Below are positions 25,694 to 33,327 of a stretch of DNA of 64,000 nucleotides, in pieces; within the stretch, counting starts at the first letter, position 1, and every line of letters starts with the position of its first letter. This DNA comes from CAZSDU01 sp964429135 (lineage in GTDB: Bacteria; Bacteroidota; Bacteroidia; Bacteroidales; FEN-979), in contig CAYSAU010000012.1 in assembly GCA_964429135.1 (NCBI GenBank), positions 36,547 to 100,546 of the forward strand. Direction: 5' to 3'. The translations under genes were made by a program, and so were the position numbers. The notes below the pieces were generated by a model. That model was not told where the DNA came from and did no database searches. It worked only from the letters and a program-made list of their open reading frames with translations.

Positions 25694-27109
25694 AAGCGCA
25701 ATATTTTCCACATGTTGGGTATGGGGGAACATATCCAGGGGTTGTGACAGTATCAGTTCATATTGTCCTGAGAGCAGAGCCAGGTCGCGGGCCTGGGTGG
25801 CAGGGTTACAACTGACATAGATGATTTTCTCCGCTGCCATAGCCATAATGGAGAGGATCACTTTTTCATGCATACCGGAACGGGGTGGATCAGTAATCAC
25901 GACATCCGGTGATCCATCTCTGGCGATGAAATCAGGAGTCAGCAGATGTTCAGCTTCTCCGGCATAAAACTGTATGTTTTCAATCCCGTTGATCCTGGCA
26001 TTGGTGAGGGCATCAGCGATGGCTGCTTCTACAGCTTCAATACCAATGACCTGCCTGACCTGGGGGGCGATATAATTGGCAATGGTACCTGTGCCGGTAT
26101 AGAGATCATAAACGGTTTCATTACCTTTGAATTCCGCATACTCAGCTACTTTTCGATAGAGATTGATAGCCTGAAAGGAATTAGTCTGAAAAAAAGAAAC
26201 CGGCCCGATACGAAACTCCATTTCCTTTCCCGTCCCTGAAAAAGAAGGAAATTTCTCGGTAATATATGATTTGCCTTTGAAAAGGACAGGATTCAGATCA
26301 TTGATGACATCATTTTTTTTGGGATTGATGACATAGTACAGCGATGTTATTTCCGGGAATGAGTCGGATAAGGCATTCATCAGTTCATGGATGATTGCTT
26401 TTTCATCCTCCCTGAACACCACAATGACCATCCATTCACCCTGAGTCGTGTTGCGGATAATCAGGTTACGCAGCAATCCGGTCCAGTTCCTTACATCATA
26501 AAAGCTCAATTGGTTCCGTATGGCATATGATCTGAGAAACAAACGGATCTCATTGGTTGGTTCCGGCTGTAGTGAACAATGTTGGATATCGAGTACCCGG
26601 TCGAAGAGCGTGGGAATATGAAAACCCAGCGCATTCCTGTCTCCCTCCATTTCATTACCTTCCTTTAAGGGTTCGGTAAACCATCGGCGGTTGGAGAAAG
26701 TGTACTCCAGTTTATTGCGATATTCTTTCTGCAAAGGTGAAGCAAGTATGGGAAGCACTATAGCCTCCTGAAATTTCCCAATGCGTTTCAGGTTTTCAGC
26801 CACCTGCTTGTGCTTGTAGAAAAGCTGGGCTTCATATTCCAGGTTTTGCCAGCGGCATCCGCCGCAAATTCCGAAATGCGGGCAAAAAGCCGTTACTCTT
26901 TGATCTGAATAGTGATGGAACCTTATAATTTTCCCTTCACGATAAGATCGTTTCCTCTTTACTATCTGGATATCCGCTATATCGCCGGGAATGGCAAAGG
27001 GAACAAAAATCACCAGGTCGTTGACCCTTGCTACTGCCTTCCCGTCGGAACCGACATCGAGGATTTCTACCTTTTCATAAATGGGAAAGAGGGAATTTTT
27101 TTTTTTCAT
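25676..27109 (-). CDS. rlmD: 23S rRNA (uracil-5-)-methyltransferase RlmD/RumA type
   Basis: A SAM-dependent RNA methyltransferase of 477 residues. It has an N-terminal TRAM domain (about 8-62), the iron-sulfur cluster cysteines C76, C82 and C85 in CPHFGICGGC plus a fourth in IQHCSLQ, a Rossmann methyltransferase domain with VYDLYTGTGTIA, and the nucleophile about C434 in YVSCNPAT. Exact target uridine (1939, 747 or tRNA U54) is not decided by sequence; RlmD or RlmCD-type is most likely. The start overlaps the hydE stop by 4 bp. Confidence 0.88.
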   Translation of the reverse strand: MKKKNSLFPIYEKVEILDVGSDGKAVARVNDLVIFVPFAIPGDIADIQIVKRKRSYREGKIIRFHHYSDQRVTAFCPHFGICGGCRWQNLEYEAQLFYKHKQVAENLKRIGKFQEAIVLPILASPLQKEYRNKLEYTFSNRRWFTEPLKEGNEMEGDRNALGFHIPTLFDRVLDIQHCSLQPEPTNEIRLFLRSYAIRNQLSFYDVRNWTGLLRNLIIRNTTQGEWMVIVVFREDEKAIIHELMNALSDSFPEITSLYYVINPKKNDVINDLNPVLFKGKSYITEKFPSFSGTGKEMEFRIGPVSFFQTNSFQAINLYRKVAEYAEFKGNETVYDLYTGTGTIANYIAPQVRQVIGIEAVEAAIADALTNARINGIENIQFYAGEAEHLLTPDFIARDGSPDVVITDPPRSGMHEKVILSIMAMAAEKIIYVSCNPATQARDLALLSGQYELILSQPLDMFPHTQHVENIALLKRKV

Positions 27110-28203
27110 TGATCAGTATCCTTTCTCCCTGTTCTTTTTCCAAAATGCAGGGAATCGCCCCATTCTCCGTAGCCGATTTCATCCCCTGCCATAGCTATCC
27201 TCATTTCGAGGCAATGCATGCATTCCGAGGCTTCTTCATCAAGACAGGGTTTATTCTCATACAGCAGGTAATTATTCCTGTATTTGACCGGTGTCAGGTT
27301 GGGCATGATCACATTGGCGCCGACCATCAGGGCTTTTTCTCTTCCCTGGGGATCAATGGTTTGCATGGCAGTGGTAGCAGCAATATTAATGTCTTTCATC
27401 ATGATCCTGAGTATGGCCACCATCTTCAGAGAATACCTGAAACGTTCCTGAAGTGGTAGGAGTTGGTCCTTGTATTGGTAGAGCGGAGTTCCCTCATGTT
27501 CGATATAGGGACCCATACCAACCATATCGACATCAAAATCCTTGAAAAAAATCAGGTCATCCGCTAAGTCGTCAATGGTTTGGAAAGGGAGCCCGATCAT
27601 GACCCCTGTCCCAACCTGAAATCCTACTTTCCTTAACACATGGAGGGATTCAAGCCTTCTGTTAAAATCATGCTTCAGGTTAACGGGATGGAGTTTTTGA
27701 TAAAGTTTCGGATTGGACACCTCGATTCTCAGAAGATAACGGTGAGCGCCAGCTTCAAACCATCGGCGGTAGGTATCTTCAGTTTGTTCCCCAAGGGACA
27801 GTGTTATGTGTAATTTGCCTTCGGTGAATCTTCGGATCTCTTTTAATTGACGAGCGATATCAGCAATGAATTTTTTTGTTTTCCGCTCCCCGGACTGAAT
27901 GACAATGGAGGCGTATTGGTTCTCATAAGCAAATTTTGCGGCTTCATAAACTTCCTCATCGCTCAGTTCATATCGCAAATAGCTTTTATTTCCGGCACGG
28001 ATACCGCAGTAAAAACAATTTTTTGTACAATAATTGGAATATTCAATCAATCCCCTGAAATATACCTTCTTGCCCACGTATTCGGCTTTGATTTCCTGGG
28101 CTTTTTGAAAGATTTTCTGCGTATCTTCAACATTGGCATTAAGCAGAAGAATGATATCATTCCGCAAAAAATAATCTTTTTGTAAAATATTTTCAACCGA
28201 CAT
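27106..28203 (-). CDS. hydE: [FeFe]-hydrogenase maturase HydE (radical SAM)
   Basis: A radical SAM enzyme that helps build the dithiomethylamine bridge/iron synthon of the H-cluster. The 365-residue product has the cluster motif C59-x3-C63-x2-C66 (YCTKNCFYCGIR), followed by GNKSYLRYELSDEEV typical of HydE, and a C-terminal BATS-like region ending with ECMHCLEMRIAMAGDEIGYG. The related PylB is less likely as no pyrrolysine genes are seen. HydF, HydG and hydrogenase subunits are not in the window. Points to hydrogen metabolism in an anaerobe. Confidence 0.88.
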   Translation of the reverse strand: MSVENILQKDYFLRNDIILLLNANVEDTQKIFQKAQEIKAEYVGKKVYFRGLIEYSNYCTKNCFYCGIRAGNKSYLRYELSDEEVYEAAKFAYENQYASIVIQSGERKTKKFIADIARQLKEIRRFTEGKLHITLSLGEQTEDTYRRWFEAGAHRYLLRIEVSNPKLYQKLHPVNLKHDFNRRLESLHVLRKVGFQVGTGVMIGLPFQTIDDLADDLIFFKDFDVDMVGMGPYIEHEGTPLYQYKDQLLPLQERFRYSLKMVAILRIMMKDINIAATTAMQTIDPQGREKALMVGANVIMPNLTPVKYRNNYLLYENKPCLDEEASECMHCLEMRIAMAGDEIGYGEWGDSLHFGKRTGRKDTDQ

Positions 28204-28264
28204 GCTTAAAGGAGAATAAAAGTTAATATATTAGCTCAGGAAATGTATCGGTATTATAAGGCTG

Positions 28265-28272
28265 CAAAAATA
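28265..28272 (-). promoter_or_regulatory. -7 promoter element for hydE-rlmD
   Basis: Minus-strand TATTTTTG (TAnnTTTG), 61 bp before the hydE ATG, which is encoded on the opposite strand of the region just before the LytTR regulator gene. Confidence 0.4.
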
Positions 28273-28281
28273 GAAAAATCT

Positions 28282-29040
28282 ATGGAAGAATTGATTAAAA
28301 CTGTGCTGATTGATGATGATAAATCCAGTATCCTGGCGTTGAAAACCATGCTGGAAAGTCATTTCCCAAAAGTCAAGATTCTGGGAACCGGAAACACTGT
28401 TGCCGAAGGCGTTTCCCTGATTGATACAGTGCATCCTGAATTGGTTTTTCTGGATATCAATATGCCTGATGGTGAGGGATTCGATGTGATCGAAAAGGTA
28501 TCTTTTCATGGCTTTCAGGTCATTTTTATTACGGCTTTTGATAAATATGCAGTCAGGGCATTTGAATTTTCAGCTTTGCATTATCTTGTTAAACCCATTA
28601 CTCACGCTGGGATTAAGGCAGCCATTGAACGTTACAAAGATAACAAGGATGAAAATATCAACAATAAGCTGACCATTTTAAAGGACACCCTGAAGAATAA
28701 AAATGAGAAAATTATTATTCCTTCTACTGATGGTTTGAATATTGTCAAGCTTGGTGATATCGTCAGACTGGAGGCAGATGATGTGTATACCATGTTTTAT
28801 ATGACGGATGGAAAACGATTCGTGGCCTCCAAACCATTGAATAATTACGAGCGAATTCTTGAAGACCTTCCCTTCTCAAGAGTACATAGTAAACACCTCA
28901 TCAACCTGATGTATATCAAGCGGTATATTAAAGGTAAGGGTGGTTCGGTGATCATGGAAGACAATACAGAAGTAGAAGTTTCCGTAAGGAAAAAAGCAGA
29001 TTTCATTGAAAAACTTAAGAATTTTGCCCGCTTCGTCTAA
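28282..29040 (+). CDS. LytTR-family response regulator
   Basis: A DNA-binding response regulator of 252 residues. Receiver domain (1-120) with DDD at 11-13, phosphoacceptor D58 in LVFLDINMPDG and K104. LytTR domain (about 145-250) with IVRLEADDVYT and HSKHLINLMYIKRYIKG. ATG 28282 gives the standard receiver start MEELIKTVLIDDD; the 13 upstream codons overlap the hydE promoter region. No LytS-type kinase is adjacent, so the partner is unknown. The stop overlaps the ychF-like stop by 3 bp. Confidence 0.9.
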   Translation: MEELIKTVLIDDDKSSILALKTMLESHFPKVKILGTGNTVAEGVSLIDTVHPELVFLDINMPDGEGFDVIEKVSFHGFQVIFITAFDKYAVRAFEFSALHYLVKPITHAGIKAAIERYKDNKDENINNKLTILKDTLKNKNEKIIIPSTDGLNIVKLGDIVRLEADDVYTMFYMTDGKRFVASKPLNNYERILEDLPFSRVHSKHLINLMYIKRYIKGKGGSVIMEDNTEVEVSVRKKADFIEKLKNFARFV

Positions 29041-30128
29041 ACATTAAATCGGATATGGAGGATATCCCCGTCTTCCACAATATAATTTTTTCCTTCGATT
29101 GACAGTTTTCCTGCTTCTTTGCAGGCATGTTCGCTTTTCAAGCGGACAAAATCATCGAACTTCATGACCTCAGCCCGGATGAAGCCCCTTTCCAGATCGC
29201 TATGAATGACACCTGCTGCTTGGGGGGCTGTCATGCCTTTATGGATGGTCCATGCCCTGACTTCTTTAGGCCCCGCAGTAAAGAAGATCTCCAGGTCAAG
29301 TAAACGGAAAGCGGAACGAATGAGGCGATTTACGCCGGGTTCAGACAAGCCAGCATCACTCAGGAAAGCGTTTCGATCTTCTTCCGATTCCAATTCGGCG
29401 ATGTCTGACTCCAGCTTCCCGGCAATGGTCAATATTTCTGCATTTTCAGTCTGAATGCTTTCTGAAAATAGCTTGCTGTATTGATTTCCTTGAATGGCAG
29501 AGGATTCATCCACATTACATACATACATCACGGGTTTATCAGTCAGCAGGAAGAGATCAGAAACGTATCGGCGGTCATCTTCAGTTACCGGAGCAGTACG
29601 GGCCGGTTGAAAGGATTCAAAATGGTTTTTAAAGACCTGCAATACCTCCTGACAGCGCCTGGCTTCTTTGTCCCCGGCCTTGAGCTGTTTTTCTGTCCGG
29701 ATGAGCTTTTTTTCCACCGATTCGAGGTCTTTGACCTGAAGTTCCAGGTCAACCACCTCTTTATCCCTGCATGGATCCACACTGCCTTCGATATGAGGAA
29801 GTAAGGGATCGTCAAAGCAACGAAGCACATGGATTAGTGCATCAACATTCCGGATATCAGAAAGAAATTTATTGCCTTCGGTATGGCTTCCTCCTTTTGA
29901 AAGCCCCGGAATATCCACCATTTCCATAGTAGCGGGGACGACACGGGCGGATTTGATCAGGGCATCAATCGCAAATAAGCGGGGATCAGGTACATTGACT
30001 ATCCCCAAGTTTGATTTTGAACTCGTAAAGGCAGCCTGGTGAACTTCCGCCCGATTACCTGAAATACAATTAAACAATGTGGTTTTTCCTGAACCTGAAA
30101 GACCGATGATCCCGCATTTCAATGGCAT
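29037..30128 (-). CDS. YchF/Ola1-like ATPase, divergent
   Basis: An Obg-superfamily nucleotide hydrolase of 363 residues, the family's usual length. It has a P-loop GLSGSGKTT (about 9-17), DIPGLSKGG as the DxxG region, the NxxE specificity motif (YVCNVDES) that marks ATP-preferring YchF, a coiled coil in the middle, and a C-terminal TGS-like DUF933 domain (IFFTAGPKEVRAWTIHKG ... GFIRAEVMKFDDF). The P-loop differs from the canonical GLPNVGKS and the following FPFCTI region is also altered, so it may be a second, divergent YchF-type protein. ATG 30128 is chosen because the promoter lies inside the longer frame. Confidence 0.85.
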   Translation of the reverse strand: MPLKCGIIGLSGSGKTTLFNCISGNRAEVHQAAFTSSKSNLGIVNVPDPRLFAIDALIKSARVVPATMEMVDIPGLSKGGSHTEGNKFLSDIRNVDALIHVLRCFDDPLLPHIEGSVDPCRDKEVVDLELQVKDLESVEKKLIRTEKQLKAGDKEARRCQEVLQVFKNHFESFQPARTAPVTEDDRRYVSDLFLLTDKPVMYVCNVDESSAIQGNQYSKLFSESIQTENAEILTIAGKLESDIAELESEEDRNAFLSDAGLSEPGVNRLIRSAFRLLDLEIFFTAGPKEVRAWTIHKGMTAPQAAGVIHSDLERGFIRAEVMKFDDFVRLKSEHACKEAGKLSIEGKNYIVEDGDILHIRFNV

Positions 30129-30146
30129 AAAATATTTCTTTGCCTG

Positions 30147-30154
30147 CAAAAGTA
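30147..30154 (-). promoter_or_regulatory. -7 promoter element for the YchF-like gene
   Basis: Minus-strand TACTTTTG (TAnnTTTG), 18 bp before the ATG at 30128. Confidence 0.6.
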
Positions 30155-30195
30155 CATCATCGCTTCTGAACATTCAAATACTTTACGTCTGAACT

Positions 30196-30226
30196 TTGTC
30201 AATTAAAATTCTTTTTTCTACCTTTG
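30196..30226 (+). promoter_or_regulatory. Full Bacteroidota promoter of rpsA
   Basis: TTG at 30196-30198 and TACCTTTG at 30219-30226 are separated by 20 bp, the best -33/-7 pair in the window. The start of transcription is expected near 30232, giving a leader of about 115 bases before the rpsA ATG. Confidence 0.7.
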
Positions 30227-30241
30227 CACCCCGTTTTCAAG

Positions 30242-30331
30242 GGGAGTGAAAAAGGTAAAAGCGTTCTTTATCAATGTCTCCCGTAAAATTAACCCGAAGT
30301 TAAACCCGGAAGGTGAAGGTTAATCACCTCC
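30242..30331 (+). promoter_or_regulatory. Structured rpsA mRNA leader with 16S-tail mimic
   Basis: Between the promoter and the rpsA start there are several complementary segments. GGGAG (30242-30246) can pair with CTCCC (30278-30282). A hairpin pairs AGGTGA (30311-30316) with TCACCT (30324-30329) around the loop AGGTTAA. TTAACC (30289-30294) is complementary to GGTTAA (30318-30323) in that loop, allowing a pseudoknot, while TTAAC (30289-30293) can instead pair with GTTAA (30299-30303). ATCACCTCC (30323-30331) equals the conserved 3' end of 16S rRNA including the anti-Shine-Dalgarno core. It ends 15 bases before the ATG. Autoregulation by S1 is inferred, not shown. Confidence 0.5.
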
Positions 30332-30346
30332 ATAAAGAAAAATTGA

Positions 30347-32458
30347 ATGACTCCTGAAGAAATGAATGTCAACAATGAATTGGAGCAATCTGAAAAATTG
30401 AATATTGAACAAAACCCCGAAATTCCCGTAACCGATGAGATCGGAACCGGGGAAAAAGTTGATTCCGTAGAAGAAACAAGGATTGAAACGACACCGGCAG
30501 AAGAAAGCATCAAGGAAGAAAAACCCATTGTAGCAGAAGCTGTGGTGGAAGATTCACAAACCAATGTGCCTGCTGAAAAGCCAAGGAAAGAGAAAATAAC
30601 AAGGGAAAGCCTAAAGGACTTTGACTGGGATTCCATCGGAAAAAAACATGAATTGTATTCCCAGGATGAGCGCCTCAGACTGGAAGATGTATATGATCAA
30701 ACTTTACGTGCCATTCAGGACCACGAAGTCATAGAAGGCACCGTTGTCACCATGACCAACCGAGAGGTGGTGGTGAATATCGGATTCAAATCCGATGGCG
30801 TCATCATGCTGAACGAGTTCCGCTACAATCCTGATCTCAAGATAGGGGATAAGGTTGAGGTTTACGTGGAAAACCAGGAAGACACTACAGGTCAGTTGTT
30901 ACTCTCTCATAAAAAGGCACGTATCCTTAAATCATGGGAACGTATCAATGACGCCTTTGAAAAACAGGAGATCATTAAAGGTTATGTGAAATCCCGTACC
31001 AAGGGCGGTTTAATTGTGGATATCTTCGGGATAGAAGCTTTTCTCCCGGGTTCACAGATAGATGTTAAGCCTATTCGTGATTACGATGTTTTTGTGGATA
31101 AAGTAATGGAATTCAAGGTAGTCAAAATCAACCACGAATACAAAAATGTGGTAGTTTCTCATAAAGCCTTGATAGAAGATGAACTCGAAGCCCAGAAAGC
31201 AGAAATCATTAAAAAACTTGAAAAGGGACAAATCCTTGAGGGTACGGTAAAAAACATCACTAGTTATGGCGTGTTTGTTGATCTTGGCGGGGTGGACGGA
31301 TTAATTCATATTACCGATCTGAGCTGGGGACGAATCAACCATCCGGAAGAAATTGTGAAACTGGATCAGAAAATCAAAGTCGTTATCCTTGATTTTGATG
31401 ATAACAAGAAACGTATTGCCCTGGGTCTGAAACAACTTACTCCTCACCCATGGGATTCGCTGGATCAAAATCTGAAGATAGGCGATAAAGTCAAAGGCAA
31501 AGTGGTAGTTATTGCTGATTACGGCGCTTTTGTAGAAATTACAACCGGTGTTGAAGGACTTATTCACGTTTCTGAAATGTCGTGGTCGCAACATCTTCGC
31601 ACTGCTCACGATTTCCTTAAAGTCGGGCAGGAAGTGGAAGCGGTGATCCTTACTTTGGATCGTGAAGAACGCAAAATGTCAATGGGCATCAAGCAACTTA
31701 TTCCGGATCCCTGGGCCAACATTAAGGAAAAATATCCCCTGAAGTCGAAACATCAAGCCATCGTTCGCAATTTTACCAACTTCGGGATCTTTGTGGAGCT
31801 TGAAGAAGGAGTGGACGGATTAATTCATATTTCTGACCTGAGCTGGTCGAAAAAAATAAAACATCCGGCTGAATTCACCAAAATCGGCGAGAGCATTGAA
31901 GTTATGGTGCTCGATGTGGATGTGGATAATCGTCGTCTTAGCCTTGGCCATAAACAACTGGAAGAAAATCCCTGGGATGTTTTTGAAAGCGTATTTTCTG
32001 TCGGCTCAGTTCATAAAGGAACCATTGTCAGCCTGAGCGATAAGGGTGCAATTATCGCCCTTCCCTATGGGGTTGAAGGATTTGCACCCTTGCGTCATTT
32101 AAATAAGGAGGATGGAAGCCAGTGCAAGGAAGAAGAATCCATGGATTTCAAAGTGATTGAATTTTCAAAGGAAAATAAAAAAATAATCCTTTCTCATAGT
32201 AAAATCCATCAGGATGCACTGGGTAGCGAGAAAAACAAAGAATCCAAACTTAGTCTGAAAAAGGAAAAAGACACCAAGAAAGCGGTCAAGAAGATTAAGG
32301 ATAACCTGGAAAAAACAACCCTTGGCGATATTGATGCCCTGGCCAACCTGAAGGCTGATATGGTCAAGGCCGAAAACCTGGCCCGCGAACCAAAGCCTGT
32401 AAAGGATTCTCTCAAACTGGATATTGACACCCCTGAGGAAGAGCCGAAGGAAGAATAG
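30347..32458 (+). CDS. rpsA: 30S ribosomal protein S1
   Basis: Binds mRNA and brings it to the 30S subunit. The 703-residue protein is longer than the proteobacterial form (about 557). It has an acidic N-terminal extension (about 1-110), six S1/OB domains (starting near residues 130, 210, 300, 385, 470 and 560; domains 3-5 end with the repeated GLIHITDLSW/GLIHVSEMSW/GLIHISDLSW), and a Lys-rich then acidic C-terminal tail (about 620-703). Extended termini are common in Bacteroidota. The RNase Z gene follows 3 bp later. Confidence 0.96.
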   Translation: MTPEEMNVNNELEQSEKLNIEQNPEIPVTDEIGTGEKVDSVEETRIETTPAEESIKEEKPIVAEAVVEDSQTNVPAEKPRKEKITRESLKDFDWDSIGKKHELYSQDERLRLEDVYDQTLRAIQDHEVIEGTVVTMTNREVVVNIGFKSDGVIMLNEFRYNPDLKIGDKVEVYVENQEDTTGQLLLSHKKARILKSWERINDAFEKQEIIKGYVKSRTKGGLIVDIFGIEAFLPGSQIDVKPIRDYDVFVDKVMEFKVVKINHEYKNVVVSHKALIEDELEAQKAEIIKKLEKGQILEGTVKNITSYGVFVDLGGVDGLIHITDLSWGRINHPEEIVKLDQKIKVVILDFDDNKKRIALGLKQLTPHPWDSLDQNLKIGDKVKGKVVVIADYGAFVEITTGVEGLIHVSEMSWSQHLRTAHDFLKVGQEVEAVILTLDREERKMSMGIKQLIPDPWANIKEKYPLKSKHQAIVRNFTNFGIFVELEEGVDGLIHISDLSWSKKIKHPAEFTKIGESIEVMVLDVDVDNRRLSLGHKQLEENPWDVFESVFSVGSVHKGTIVSLSDKGAIIALPYGVEGFAPLRHLNKEDGSQCKEEESMDFKVIEFSKENKKIILSHSKIHQDALGSEKNKESKLSLKKEKDTKKAVKKIKDNLEKTTLGDIDALANLKADMVKAENLAREPKPVKDSLKLDIDTPEEEPKEE

Positions 32459-32461
32459 ATC

Positions 32462-33250
32462 ATGACATTCTCATTCACGGTGCTGGGCAGCAGCGCAGCT
32501 GTCGCGGCAAATGACCGGAATTTAAGCGCTCATTTGCTCAACGCAAATGAGCGCTTTCATTTGATCGACTGTGGCGAGGGGACTCAGTTTCAGTTACGGA
32601 AATACCACTTCTCCATCATGCGGATCCGGCATATCTATATCAGTCACCTGCATGGCGATCACTATTTCGGCTTGGTCGGATTGCTTAATACCATGCATCT
32701 GCTAGGACGGTCGGAGGAACTTAATGTACACGGCCCCCCTCAGCTCAGGGAAATCATCGATATTCAATTGGATGCCGCTCAAACCCGCCTGAAATATCCG
32801 GTTCATTTTAATTTGCTCAGACCCGATGGTTACCAATTAGTAATGGAAGAAGAACATGTTGAAGTGCACAGTTTCCCGCTGAAACATAGTATCCCAGCCT
32901 GGGGTTTCGTATTCTGGGAAAAGAATCCACCCAGGAAAGTGACGGTAGCCCGGTCGGTGGCCTATTGCAGCGACACGGTTTATGATGAGCAGATCATTCC
33001 ATGGATCTCCAATACAGGATTGCTTTATCACGAGGCGACATTCGCTGCCTCGTTGGCATCAGCCGCCTCCGAAAAAATGCACTCCACGGCTGCACAGGCA
33101 GCTTCCATCGCATTGAAAGCCGGTGTAAATAAACTGGTAATCGGGCATTTCTCAGCCAGGTATGAAGATGTGGAACCCCTGGTGAAAGAGGCCAGGGCTG
33201 TTTTCCCAGAGACCTATGCCGCAGAGGAGGGGGTGAGGCTGGAGATCTGA
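32462..33250 (+). CDS. rnz: RNase Z-type metallo-beta-lactamase, shortened
   Basis: A tRNA 3'-processing endonuclease family member of 262 residues. Metal ligands are present: H62, H64, D66 and H67 in SHLHGDH, H141 in LKHSIPAWGF, D171 in YCSDT, and the terminal His in GHFSARY; HEATF is also conserved. The family in this phylum is normally about 300-305 residues; here the stretch between FVFWEKNPPRK and YCSDT is only a few residues, so about 40 residues that form the protruding tRNA-binding arm are missing. The gene is translated directly after rpsA. A functional tRNase Z with altered substrate grip, or a different nuclease role, are both possible. Confidence 0.85.
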   Translation: MTFSFTVLGSSAAVAANDRNLSAHLLNANERFHLIDCGEGTQFQLRKYHFSIMRIRHIYISHLHGDHYFGLVGLLNTMHLLGRSEELNVHGPPQLREIIDIQLDAAQTRLKYPVHFNLLRPDGYQLVMEEEHVEVHSFPLKHSIPAWGFVFWEKNPPRKVTVARSVAYCSDTVYDEQIIPWISNTGLLYHEATFAASLASAASEKMHSTAAQAASIALKAGVNKLVIGHFSARYEDVEPLVKEARAVFPETYAAEEGVRLEI

Positions 33251-33301
33251 AGGTAAATTACCACGCTTGTTGAAGTGTCAATGGGTTAATCTATGATTTC
33301 T

Positions 33302-33309
33302 TAACTTTG
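33302..33309 (+). promoter_or_regulatory. -7 promoter element for the M3 peptidase gene
   Basis: TAACTTTG (TAnnTTTG). It supports the ATG at 33328 rather than the TTG at 33307, which is inside the element. The -33 region is poor. Confidence 0.5.
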
Positions 33310-33327
33310 TTCAATATTAAATTCATT

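Noticed and set aside
27028..27459. 143-codon plus-strand frame across rlmD/hydE
   Set aside because: Antisense to two strongly conserved genes; no motif or promoter.
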